Positions 55,892-64,000 of a stretch of DNA of 64,000 nucleotides are shown here, in pieces. The translations under genes were made by a program, and so were the position numbers. Source of the stretch: Wolbachia endosymbiont of Ctenocephalides felis wCfeT (GTDB taxonomy: Bacteria > Pseudomonadota > Alphaproteobacteria > Rickettsiales > Anaplasmataceae); contig NZ_CP051156.1 in NCBI RefSeq assembly GCF_012277295.1, positions 1,116,001 to 1,180,000 of the forward strand. Reading direction: 5' to 3'. Position 1 is the first letter of the stretch. Each line of letters starts with the position of its first letter. The notes under the pieces are model-generated. The model did no database searches. It was not told where the DNA came from and saw only the letters and a program-made list of their open reading frames with translations.

Positions 55892-58800
55892 ATGACCGGT
55901 CCTATAGAAGAATCTAAGATCAGCTCTATACTAGAACCTAATGAATTGAGAAAGCGTTTACAAGGATCTTACCGCACTGATGAGAAGGGTTGTGTGCGTT
56001 ATCTTGTGGAAAAAACAGAGATTTCAGCTGATTCAAAAAATAGAATTTATAATATTGCAAAACAAGTTATCGAGAAGATTAAAGGCAGTAAATTAGGGGT
56101 GATAGATTCTTTTATGCAGAAGTATTCTCTTTCTAATGATGAAGGTGTAACTCTGATGTGCCTTGCTGAATCGTTGCTCAGAATACCAGATAATTATACA
56201 ATAGATGAACTAATTAAGGATAAAATTGCCAATCAACAATGGGGTAAGCATTCAGGACACTCTCCTTCATTGTTTGTAAATGCCTCTACATGGGGATTAA
56301 TAGTAGGTAGTAGTATATTGAGAGATAATAAGGGAGATTCTAAATTTTATAATGCAATCTCTAAATTACTTAAAAATCTAGGAGAGCCAATAATTCGTAA
56401 AGCAGTAAAAGAAGCAATGATGATGCTTGGTAAACATTTCGTTATTGGAGAGAGTATAGAAAAAGCACTGGAAAACGCAAAATCAGGTAATAGTAGCAAA
56501 TACTTATGCTCTTTTGATATGCTTGGTGAAGCTGCTCGTACAGCTAGTGATGCAGAAGAATATTTCAATTCGTATATGCATTCAATAAGGGCTATCGGTG
56601 CATCAGCTGAAGTGGACGATTGTTATAAGTCTCATGGTATTTCAATCAAATTATCCGCATTGCATCCACGTTATGAGTTCAATCAATTCGATAATATAGC
56701 GGAGGAATTGAAGGTAAGATTACTGGAACTTTGTCATGAAGCGAAAAAATATAATATTCCTCTATGTATAGATGCGGAGGAGTCAGAAAGGCTTGAAATG
56801 TCGTTAATTTTATTCGAATATCTGCGTCTTGATAAGTCGCTTGAAGGTTGGGAGGGGCTTGGATTAGCCGTTCAGGCATACCAAAAGCGTGCTTTGGCAG
56901 CTCTTGATTTTGTTGAGGATGTTGCTATTCGATCAAAGCACAAAGTTATGGTAAGACTTGTAAAAGGTGCATATTGGGATTCAGAAATTAAGCACACACA
57001 AGAGCTGGGATTAAGTGGTTATTCAGTATTCACAAGGAAGAGTTATACCGATGTGTGCTATTTAACTTGTGCGCAAAAGCTGCTTAGCAAGCCAAATACC
57101 TTTTACCCATGCTTTGGAACTCATAATGCCTACACTTTTGCAGCTATTATGGAATTTGCTGATAAAAATCACCCTGGATTTGAGTTTCAACGCTTACATG
57201 GAATGGGTAAAGACTTATATGATTATGCAATGTCAGAGGTTGCAACAAGTATAAATTGCCGTGTATATGCACCAGTTGGCAAGCATAGCGATTTATTACC
57301 ATATCTTATTAGACGCTTGCTTGAGAATGGAGCTAACAGTTCATTTGTTAATCAAATAAACGATCCTAATGTTAGAATTGAAGATTTAGTTGCTGATCCA
57401 CTGGAAAAAGCCAAAAGCTTCGAATACGAGCCTCATCCAAGCATTCCACTGCCACGAGATATTTTGGGAGAAGAAAGAAAAAATTCCTTGGGAATGGATA
57501 TTAGTGATTCAGTGACAGTAGCACAATTTACAGATGACATAAAAAAATTTAGTGAAAAAAAATGGCAAGTTGGGCCAATTATTGAAGGAAATGTACTACT
57601 TGATGATGCTAATTTTACTGAAGTGGTGAATCCTGCACATTTGGAGCATATTATTGGAGAAGTATCAAATACAACTGGAGTTCAAGCTTTAAATGCTCTG
57701 GAAAAAGCGCATAGAGCTTTTCCTGAATGGCAGAATACTCCGGCAGAAAAGCGTGCTGAATATCTTGAAAAAGCTGCAGATTTGCTTGAAGGTAGAATGA
57801 CACAATTAATCTATATTCTAATTGTTGAAGCGGGTAAAATTTTATCTGATGCTATAGCAGAAGTAAGAGAGGCAGTGGATTTCTTACGTTATTATGCAGC
57901 TATAGCAAAGAATGAACTGAGTAATTGGAAAAAATTACCAGGCCCAGCAGGTGAAGATAATTTTATCTTTTTTGAGGGGCGGGGAGTTTTTTTATGCATA
58001 TCACCATGGAATTTTCCACTTGCTATATTTTTAGGGCAGGTTTCGGCTGCACTTGCAGCCGGTAATGCAGTATTGGCGAAGCCAGCAGAACAAACACCCA
58101 TTATTGCCTATGAAGCTGTAAAAATTCTGCATGAAGCTGGTGTACCGAAAGATGTATTACATCTTATCCCAGGAGATGGCGCATATTTGGGTAAAACTTT
58201 AATACCAGATAATAGAGTTGCTGGAGTGGCTTTCACTGGTTCAACACAAACTGCACAAATAATTAACAAAATGCTTGCCAGCAGAAATGGTCCTATCGTG
58301 CCACTTATTGCTGAGACCGGTGGATTAAATGCTATGATTGTTGATAGTTCTGCTCTTTTAGAACAGGTAACTATGGATGTTCTGCTTTCCGCATTTCGCA
58401 GTAGCGGTCAGCGATGTTCTGCGCTTAGGGTGTTGTTTATTCAAGAAGATATTGCAGAAAAACAGATAAAAATGATCTGCGGTGCAGCGCAAGAGTTAAG
58501 AGTTGGTGATCCAATACATTTTAGTACTGATATTGGTCCAATAATTGATAAGACATCTCTTAATATGTTAATTAAACATACAAATAAGATGTCAGAGGAT
58601 AGAAATTCGAACCTTTTGTTCAAAGTTCCCATGAATGTAAGTTCTCAAAATGGTCATTTCTTTTCTCCATACATTTATGAAATACAAGCAATTTCGCAAT
58701 TAGAACAAGAGGTATTTGGCCCTATTTTACATGTCATACGCTTCAGTAAGGCACAACTGGATAAGGTTATAGATGATATAAATAACACAGGCTATGGGCT

Positions 58801-59056
58801 CACATTTTCTTTGCAAAGTCGCATACAAAACCAAATTGATTCAATTAGCAAAAAAATATCAGCTGGTAATGTATATATTAACCGAAATCAAATAGGTGCA
58901 GCAGTTGGCATACAGCCATTTGGTGGCAGAGGATTATCAGGGACTGGACCAAAAGCTGGCGGTCCTAATTATTTACAACGTTTTTCTACGGAAAAAGTTG
59001 TTAGTGTTAATACTACGGCATTTGGTGGTAATACCACACTTATGTGTCTAGATTAA
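55892..59056 (+). CDS. putA: Bifunctional proline dehydrogenase / P5C dehydrogenase PutA
   Basis: 1054 residues. The N-terminal flavin PRODH domain (about 130-470) has SIKLSALHPRYEF, CIDAEESERLEMSL and VRLVKGAYWDSEI. The C-terminal ALDH domain (about 540-1040) has the catalytic Glu in LIAETGGLNAM, Cys in SGQRCSALRVLF and the EVFGPILHVI motif. It oxidises proline to glutamate, feeding the TCA cycle. No N-terminal DNA-binding ribbon-helix-helix domain is seen, so it is enzymatic only. It is of the shorter PutA class. Confidence 0.96.
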   Translation: MTGPIEESKISSILEPNELRKRLQGSYRTDEKGCVRYLVEKTEISADSKNRIYNIAKQVIEKIKGSKLGVIDSFMQKYSLSNDEGVTLMCLAESLLRIPDNYTIDELIKDKIANQQWGKHSGHSPSLFVNASTWGLIVGSSILRDNKGDSKFYNAISKLLKNLGEPIIRKAVKEAMMMLGKHFVIGESIEKALENAKSGNSSKYLCSFDMLGEAARTASDAEEYFNSYMHSIRAIGASAEVDDCYKSHGISIKLSALHPRYEFNQFDNIAEELKVRLLELCHEAKKYNIPLCIDAEESERLEMSLILFEYLRLDKSLEGWEGLGLAVQAYQKRALAALDFVEDVAIRSKHKVMVRLVKGAYWDSEIKHTQELGLSGYSVFTRKSYTDVCYLTCAQKLLSKPNTFYPCFGTHNAYTFAAIMEFADKNHPGFEFQRLHGMGKDLYDYAMSEVATSINCRVYAPVGKHSDLLPYLIRRLLENGANSSFVNQINDPNVRIEDLVADPLEKAKSFEYEPHPSIPLPRDILGEERKNSLGMDISDSVTVAQFTDDIKKFSEKKWQVGPIIEGNVLLDDANFTEVVNPAHLEHIIGEVSNTTGVQALNALEKAHRAFPEWQNTPAEKRAEYLEKAADLLEGRMTQLIYILIVEAGKILSDAIAEVREAVDFLRYYAAIAKNELSNWKKLPGPAGEDNFIFFEGRGVFLCISPWNFPLAIFLGQVSAALAAGNAVLAKPAEQTPIIAYEAVKILHEAGVPKDVLHLIPGDGAYLGKTLIPDNRVAGVAFTGSTQTAQIINKMLASRNGPIVPLIAETGGLNAMIVDSSALLEQVTMDVLLSAFRSSGQRCSALRVLFIQEDIAEKQIKMICGAAQELRVGDPIHFSTDIGPIIDKTSLNMLIKHTNKMSEDRNSNLLFKVPMNVSSQNGHFFSPYIYEIQAISQLEQEVFGPILHVIRFSKAQLDKVIDDINNTGYGLTFSLQSRIQNQIDSISKKISAGNVYINRNQIGAAVGIQPFGGRGLSGTGPKAGGPNYLQRFSTEKVVSVNTTAFGGNTTLMCLD

Positions 59057-59073
59057 TTTTTATATAGCTCAAG

Positions 59074-59856
59074 CTAATTATAAGGTGGAAAATGCAGATT
59101 TTTTGGTGATGATGTGAATATTTCAACTCCATCTTGTGTTACTCCAAGTGTGTGCTCAAATTGAGCAGAAAGCGACAGGTCGCGTGTTGTTACTGTCCAG
59201 CCATCTAGTTTACTAAGCAGAGTTTCGCATTTTCCAGCATTGATCATTGGTTCTATTGTAAAAAACATACCTTCCTTTAGTACCAAATTTTCATCTTCAT
59301 TGTAAAAATGTACTACATTTGGCGGTGCATGAAATACTTTACCTATTCCATGTCCACAATAATTGCGTACAATGGAGTAATTAAAATCGCCAATATAATT
59401 TTCTATAGCACGTCCTATCTCATTCAGCTTATTACCTGGTTTAACTTGTTTTATTGCTTCCATCAATGCATTATAAGTGGCATCACACAAACGCTTTGCT
59501 TTTATTGATGGTTTTCCTGCCCAAAACATACGACTTGTATCGCCATACCAACCATCTAAAATGACTGTAACATCAATATTTAAAATATCCCCATCTTTAA
59601 GTGGTATATCATCGGGAATACCATGACATACAACAGCATTTTTTGAAGTGCAAATCGACTTAGGATAACCTTTATAGTTCAACGGTGCTGGAATTGCCCC
59701 TGCTTCTATTATGAAGCCGTGACACATATCATTTAACTCGTTGGTTGTTACTCCCACTTTTACATGTGGTGCGATGAAATCAAGGGTTTCGGCTGCCAGC
59801 CTACCAGCTTTACGCATAAATTCAAAATCTTCTTGCGAATGTATCATTACGTTCAT
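59074..59856 (-). CDS. map: Methionine aminopeptidase type I
   Basis: 260 residues; removes the initiator Met. Seen: KAGRLAAETLD, the metal-binding Asp pair in LNIDVTVILDGWYGDTSRMF, His in YCGHGIGKVFHAPPNVVHF and Glu in TIEPMIN and FEHTLGVT. Convergent with putA. Confidence 0.95.
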   Translation of the reverse strand: MNVMIHSQEDFEFMRKAGRLAAETLDFIAPHVKVGVTTNELNDMCHGFIIEAGAIPAPLNYKGYPKSICTSKNAVVCHGIPDDIPLKDGDILNIDVTVILDGWYGDTSRMFWAGKPSIKAKRLCDATYNALMEAIKQVKPGNKLNEIGRAIENYIGDFNYSIVRNYCGHGIGKVFHAPPNVVHFYNEDENLVLKEGMFFTIEPMINAGKCETLLSKLDGWTVTTRDLSLSAQFEHTLGVTQDGVEIFTSSPKNLHFPPYN

Positions 59857-59898
59857 ATTTTTTATATAGTCGTTGTTTTGCCTTACAGCAGCATTATG

Positions 59899-60180
59899 TT
59901 AGTTAGTGACAGGTTCAGAAATGTGTTCTATTTTAACATTTACATCCTGACCCAACGCAACCAATAAGTTGAGTAAATACTCCAATGAAAAAACCTCAAT
60001 TCTTGATCTATTAATTTGAGATACTTTGGGCTGATCAATCTTTAGAGCATCTGCTGCTTTTTTTTGTGTTTTGTATTTTTTGCTTATTAATCGCGCAACG
60101 ACCCTTATTAACTTTAGCTTTGTATCCTTTACATCACTAAGCTCTATTGTTATAGGATAGATTAATTTTAAATCCTTCAT
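59899..60180 (-). CDS. XRE-family HTH protein, HigA-like
   Basis: 93 residues with a helix-turn-helix (KTQKKAADALKIDQPKVSQINRS in pieces, about 42-64). The pattern QxxAAxxLxIxQPxVSxxxRG is typical of HigA-like antitoxins, usually paired with a RelE-type toxin. No toxin gene is adjacent: rpmG and map flank it. So it is an orphan antitoxin, a regulator or a remnant. Confidence 0.72.
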   Translation of the reverse strand: MKDLKLIYPITIELSDVKDTKLKLIRVVARLISKKYKTQKKAADALKIDQPKVSQINRSRIEVFSLEYLLNLLVALGQDVNVKIEHISEPVTN

Positions 60181-60182
60181 GA

Positions 60183-60383
60183 CTATTTTAATTTTTCTTC
60201 CTTGAATAGCACATGTCTTCTTACTTTTGGATCATATTTCATGAACTCCAGTTTTTTAGTAAGCTTCTTAGGATTGCGCTTTTTCACATAAAAATAACCT
60301 GTCAATTTTTCTTCACCAGTTCTTGTTACCTTAGTTGCAGTGCTAACCAGCTTAACAAGGAGAGAAGCAGCTTTTTTTGCCAT
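60183..60383 (-). CDS. rpmG: 50S ribosomal protein L33
   Basis: 66 residues with [21 protein letters not shown] and [18 protein letters not shown], clear L33. It is about ten residues longer than usual because of an insert (KVTRTGEEK) after LVSTAT. Confidence 0.92.
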   Translation of the reverse strand: MAKKAASLLVKLVSTATKVTRTGEEKLTGYFYVKKRNPKKLTKKLEFMKYDPKVRRHVLFKEEKLK

Positions 60384-60472
60384 ACTTATAGTAATATAAT
60401 TAAATCCTATGTGATTTTATTACGCAAAACATTAAAAGTCAATCGTTTTAATCAGATTAGATTGTAAAATTC

Positions 60473-60501
60473 TTGACAGTCAATGGTGTACTAGGTAATA
60501 T
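60473..60501 (+). promoter_or_regulatory. Promoter before the RNase E/G gene
   Basis: TTGACA at 60473-60478 and TAATAT at 60496-60501, 17-base spacer, about 37 bases upstream of the GTG start. Confidence 0.6.
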
Positions 60502-60537
60502 TTACAATGGAAAACAAACGGTAAATTAGTTGCATTA

Positions 60538-62262
60538 GTGGCGAATAGTGGTAAAAGGTTACTTTTAATAGAAAATTCTATATGCTCTGACGAGGTTAGA
60601 GTTGCCTTATCAGTTAATAATAAGGTTGTAGAATTTGAGCAAGAATTCAAGGAAAAAAAACAATTACGAGGTAATATATATGTTGCTTATGTAAAACGTA
60701 TAGAACCTTCTCTTCAAGCTGTGTTTATTGAATATGGTAAGAATAAACAGGGTTTTTTATCTTTTTCTGAAATATCGTTGGATTATTTCAATATTCCAGA
60801 AGAAGAAAAAGAAGCACTCTTTGAAAGTCATTTTAATGATCAAAATGCAGAGGAGAGCTCGGATTCTACTTCTAACAAGAGTACAGGCAATGGTTTTATT
60901 AGAGGAGTGCTATTATATAAGAAGTATAAGCTACAGGATGTTATTTCAATAAATCAAAAATTATTAGTTCAGCTAACCAAAGAAGAGCGAAGCAGCAAAG
61001 GTGCTTCATTTACAACTTATATCACTTTAGTAGGCAGGTATTGTGTCTTTATGCCAAGTTCCATGAGTAAAGGTGGAGTGTCGCGTAGAATTGAGGATGC
61101 AAATACAAGGAAGCAACTAAAAGATATACTGGGTTCAATAAATTTACCAAAAAGGTCCGGTCTAATAATAAGAACTGTTGGTTCAGAAAAGAGCAGAAAG
61201 GAAATAGAGCAGGATTATAATTACCTCTCTTCATTGTGGCAGAATATTCAAAATAATTCGTCTGCTATTAATACTTCATCATTAATCTACAATGAAGCGG
61301 ATGTTATTATGAGGTCTGTTCGTGATTTCTGCAGTGATGGTGTGGAAATTGTAGTATCTGGAAAGGAGGCTTTTGAAGCAGTAAAACAATATACTAGGCA
61401 TGCATTGAAAGGCAGTAAATTGCGATATAAGCTATACAAGGGCTATGTTCCAATATTTACTTACTACGGCATTGAAGAGCAAATTTCTGAGTTATATAGC
61501 AACAGAGTGAAATTATCATCTGGTGGATCTTTGATAATAACTTTAACTGAAGCATTTGTCTCAATAGATGTAAACTCAGGAAAAATGACTGGGGAAGATA
61601 GCATAGAAGAAACAGCTTATAGGACAAATATGGAGGCAGTTCCTGAAATATATAGGCAGGTGAATTTAAGAGGATTATCAGGGTTAATAGTAGTTGATTT
61701 TATTGACATGCTAAAATATAAGTACTGTAGAGATGTTGAATCTGCTATAAGGCAGGCGTTTAGAAATGACAAAGCAAAAGTTCAGTTTAGCTATATAAAT
61801 GATTTTGGGATAATGGTGTTTTCAAGGCAAAGAATTAAGTCAAATATACAGGAAGTCAATACTACAGAATGTTCACATTGCAAAGGTGTTGGAAGAGTAA
61901 AATCAAATGAAGTGATTGTCGCTTCAATATTGAGAGAATTGCAACATGTTGCTAGCAGATACAGGAATAAGACATTTGATTTAGTGGCGCACGGTGCAGT
62001 TATAGCGCATATCTTTAATAATAAGCGTGATACGATTGCTACAATTGAAAAGGAATTTAATATTGCATTAAATATTACGACTGATGATAGCTTAGATGCA
62101 AATACATTTATTTTAAAGCATGGAGATGGTGTTAGTTTAAATGATCATAAACCGCTGCAAAATTCTGGATATCAGGTTGAAGCAAGCAATAATAATGAAA
62201 AAGCTGAAAGCAATTTTTGGTTAACTAGATGGCTTTCACGCCTTTTAAGCTCTAGTAATTAG
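60538..62262 (+). CDS. rng: Ribonuclease E/G
   Basis: 574-residue endoribonuclease for rRNA maturation and mRNA decay. Starts at GTG 60538. Seen: an N-terminal S1 RNA-binding domain (about 33-135, GNIYVAYVKRIEPSLQAVFIEYG in pieces), RNase-H-like and DNase-I-like parts with SIDVNSGKMTG and VVDFIDM (catalytic Asp), and the Zn-link C445/C448 (ECSHCKGVGR). No long disordered degradosome tail, so it is closer to RNase G in length. Confidence 0.93.
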   Translation: MANSGKRLLLIENSICSDEVRVALSVNNKVVEFEQEFKEKKQLRGNIYVAYVKRIEPSLQAVFIEYGKNKQGFLSFSEISLDYFNIPEEEKEALFESHFNDQNAEESSDSTSNKSTGNGFIRGVLLYKKYKLQDVISINQKLLVQLTKEERSSKGASFTTYITLVGRYCVFMPSSMSKGGVSRRIEDANTRKQLKDILGSINLPKRSGLIIRTVGSEKSRKEIEQDYNYLSSLWQNIQNNSSAINTSSLIYNEADVIMRSVRDFCSDGVEIVVSGKEAFEAVKQYTRHALKGSKLRYKLYKGYVPIFTYYGIEEQISELYSNRVKLSSGGSLIITLTEAFVSIDVNSGKMTGEDSIEETAYRTNMEAVPEIYRQVNLRGLSGLIVVDFIDMLKYKYCRDVESAIRQAFRNDKAKVQFSYINDFGIMVFSRQRIKSNIQEVNTTECSHCKGVGRVKSNEVIVASILRELQHVASRYRNKTFDLVAHGAVIAHIFNNKRDTIATIEKEFNIALNITTDDSLDANTFILKHGDGVSLNDHKPLQNSGYQVEASNNNEKAESNFWLTRWLSRLLSSSN

Positions 62263-62350
62263 ACTTGTTGCATAAAGCCAGTTTTAAACTATTTACTAGT
62301 CTGATTGAAGAAGTTGGCTTAGTTTTGTAGGAAGAGTTTGCAATTTTTTT

Positions 62351-63805
62351 ATGCACTTTCAAGATCAAAGTATTGCAGTTTTTGGCCTTGGTAAGACTGG
62401 CTTATCGGTCATTAATTTTCTTACAAATAGCGGAGCAAGAGTATATGCATGGGATGATTGTGATGAGCAAATAGCAAATGCAAAAGTAATATACAAAAAG
62501 TGCAACTTTGTTCATCCTAAGGAATATAATTGGAATGAAGTAACTGCACTGATTTTGAGCCCTGGAATTCCGCTTTACTATCCAGAGCCGCACTGGATAG
62601 TGAAGCTTGCAAAAAGATTTAATTGCAAAATCAAATCAGATATTGAGTTATTCCTTGAAGCTAAGGCTGCAAATCAGAAAATAGTAGGTGTTACAGGTAC
62701 AAATGGCAAATCAACTACTACGTCGCTAATAGGACACATATTAAAGTTTGCAGGGAAAAAAGTAGGAGTCGGAGGGAATTTAGGTACTCCAGTTTTGAAT
62801 TTAAACAGAGATGCGGAAATTTATGTGATTGAGCTCTCCTCTTTTCAATTGGAATTAATGAATACACCTACGGTCATTTCAGCGTGTAGCACTGCAACTG
62901 TAAAGCAAGAATTGGTGTCATCACAGTGCTTGACACTGGGATCCAGTATTTGGACAAAAAAGATAGATATTGCAGTACTGCTCAACATTACACCAGATCA
63001 CATAGATAGACATGGGAGTATGGAAAATTATATAGCAGCTAAGTCGAAGCTGATAGAAGGTAGCAACATTGCAGTGATAGGATGCGACAACGAGATTACT
63101 GCTAACATATTTAATAAATTTACTGGAAATAAAATTCCTGTTTCAGCTTCAATGCCATTTCGACCACTCTTTTTGTCATCCCAGTGCTCAGACACTGGGA
63201 TCCAGGAAAATTTAGTAAAATTAGAGCTATCAATAGAAGATGCAAAAATAAACTTAACATCAAACGCAGAAAACATAGCATCTGCATATGCTGTATGTGG
63301 GCTACTTGGTGTTAGCCAAAGCGCTATTATTGATAGTATGAAGTCATTTTCAGGGTTAAGACACAGAAATGAACTGCTTGGTAAAATAAAAAATGTGCTA
63401 TTTGTAAACGATAGTAAAGCAACCAACGCTGAATCCAGCGAAAAAGCAATTTTATCTTATGAAAATATATACTGGATAGTTGGTGGAAGGAGTAAAGAAG
63501 GCGGGATAGAGTCATTGAGTAAATATTTTCATAGAATTAAAAAAGCTTTTCTTATTGGAGAGTCGGCAACAGCTTTTGCGAGCGTTCTAAAGGGTAAAGT
63601 AGATTTGATGAAGTGTGATAATCTTGAAAATGCATTCAAGTTAGCCTGTAAGGATGCTTTTAGCACTCGAGAGGAAGTAACAATACTACTTTCCCCTGCA
63701 TGCGCTTCTTTTGACCAGTGGAAGCATTTTGAAGAACGCGGCGAAGCTTTTTGCAATATGTTTGAAAAATTAAAGGATTCGTTTACAATAACACATGCTA
63801 TTTGA
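62351..63805 (+). CDS. murD: UDP-N-acetylmuramoylalanine-D-glutamate ligase MurD with palindromic inserts
   Basis: Adds D-Glu to UDP-MurNAc-Ala. 484 residues against about 450 usual. Seen: N-terminal GLGKTGLSV, P-loop GVTGTNGKSTTT (113-124), IELSSFQLE, LLNITPDHIDRHGS, and FVNDSKATNAES. Two in-frame palindromic elements add residues at about 189-199 (between the ELSSFQLE and NITPDH motifs) and about 275-285. The frame stays open. Confidence 0.94.
   Translation: MHFQDQSIAVFGLGKTGLSVINFLTNSGARVYAWDDCDEQIANAKVIYKKCNFVHPKEYNWNEVTALILSPGIPLYYPEPHWIVKLAKRFNCKIKSDIELFLEAKAANQKIVGVTGTNGKSTTTSLIGHILKFAGKKVGVGGNLGTPVLNLNRDAEIYVIELSSFQLELMNTPTVISACSTATVKQELVSSQCLTLGSSIWTKKIDIAVLLNITPDHIDRHGSMENYIAAKSKLIEGSNIAVIGCDNEITANIFNKFTGNKIPVSASMPFRPLFLSSQCSDTGIQENLVKLELSIEDAKINLTSNAENIASAYAVCGLLGVSQSAIIDSMKSFSGLRHRNELLGKIKNVLFVNDSKATNAESSEKAILSYENIYWIVGGRSKEGGIESLSKYFHRIKKAFLIGESATAFASVLKGKVDLMKCDNLENAFKLACKDAFSTREEVTILLSPACASFDQWKHFEERGEAFCNMFEKLKDSFTITHAI
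62916..62946. repeat. Palindromic element inside murD, first
   Basis: TGTCATCACAGTGCTTGACA followed by CTGGGATCCAG forms a hairpin of the family found in ileS. Translated as VSSQCLTLGSS. Confidence 0.75.
63174..63205. repeat. Palindromic element inside murD, second
   Basis: TGTCATCCCAGTGCTCAGAC followed by ACTGGGATCCAG, a near-perfect hairpin translated as LSSQCSDTGIQ. The frame is kept. Confidence 0.75.
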
Positions 63806-63816
63806 CGCGATATACA

Positions 63817-64000
63817 GTGGAACAAGACGAGATAAAACTAATAGTAGAACAATTAATTAAGGTTATTCCATTTAAAGGAATAAGCGATGAGACTTTGTTG
63901 AAGGTATGCACAGAGATTAATTTAGCAAATAGCTTTTGTAAATTTCAGGATGGGATATATAGCGCTCTGGAGTACATAGCCGAAGATCTAAATAATTTAA
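63817..64000 (+). CDS. COQ9-like ubiquinone biosynthesis protein, N-terminal part
   Basis: An open frame from GTG 63817 (TTG 63802 also possible) runs off the window. The residues VIPFKGISDETLLKVC and FQDGIYSALEYIAEDL fit the start of the COQ9 family, which binds ubiquinone intermediates. Only about 61 residues are visible, so the call is tentative. Confidence 0.55.
   Translation, partial: MEQDEIKLIVEQLIKVIPFKGISDETLLKVCTEINLANSFCKFQDGIYSALEYIAEDLNNL

Overview
The window is AT-rich alphaproteobacterial DNA that reads as a Wolbachia chromosome (Rickettsiales, Anaplasmataceae). The basis is the combination of small Rickettsiales-type housekeeping genes in short operons, several ankyrin-repeat genes, predicted secreted or membrane proteins with eukaryote-like motifs, a GTA-like tail gene, abundant insertion sequences, and short palindromic repeats that also lie inside reading frames. 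The species call rests on recognition of these families, not on a database search.

Layout. 1-225 is the 3' end of rho. A decayed IS remnant and an ankyrin-like gene cut by an IS66-family element (copy A, 1716-3176) follow. 3235-13477 is mostly minus-strand housekeeping: thyX, murA, pstB, dapB, ileS, a CGFS glutaredoxin, pyrE, a dicarboxylate symporter and a Gly/His-rich protein. 13478-24462 holds a possible small peptide plus hairpin, an ankyrin/membrane protein, recA, a PolB-like exonuclease, era, a frameshifted lipase, tpiA, tRNA-Thr, a GTA-like DUF2460 gene, ftsB, rpmJ and a large unknown protein. 24459-34412 has the PPDK regulatory protein, an IS5-family element with a frameshifted transposase, a membrane protein with two Ulp1-like cysteine protease domains, dus, ispDF, the rpmF-plsX-fabH operon and tRNA-His. 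34596-49412 is the accessory region: a second IS5 copy, four ankyrin reading frames (one truncated, two halves of one frameshifted gene), about 1.1 kb without genes, and three more IS66 copies (B, C, D) interrupting or bordering broken genes including dgkA and a coiled-coil gene. sco1, dnaQ, a Tim44-like gene and secB lie among them. 49448-64000 returns to housekeeping (DEAD-box helicase, cold-shock protein, SURF1, bacterioferritin, MFS transporter, putA, map, rpmG, RNase E/G, murD, a COQ9-like start) with an ankyrin gene and a membrane protein carrying PPxY and PSAP motifs.

How genes work together. murA and murD make lipid II precursors. DapB acts on the lysine/diaminopimelate route. plsX and fabH couple phospholipid and fatty-acid initiation. 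ispDF supplies isoprenoids. putA fits use of host amino acids for energy. SCO1, SURF1, COQ9 and bacterioferritin point to an aerobic chain with cytochrome oxidase. The ankyrin, Ulp1-like and late-domain proteins are the best candidates for host-interaction factors.

The main unusual features are the tandem Ulp1-like protein, the late-domain-motif protein, palindromic elements translated inside ileS and murD, and heavy IS-associated gene breakage in which none of the six IS copies shows a visible target-site duplication.
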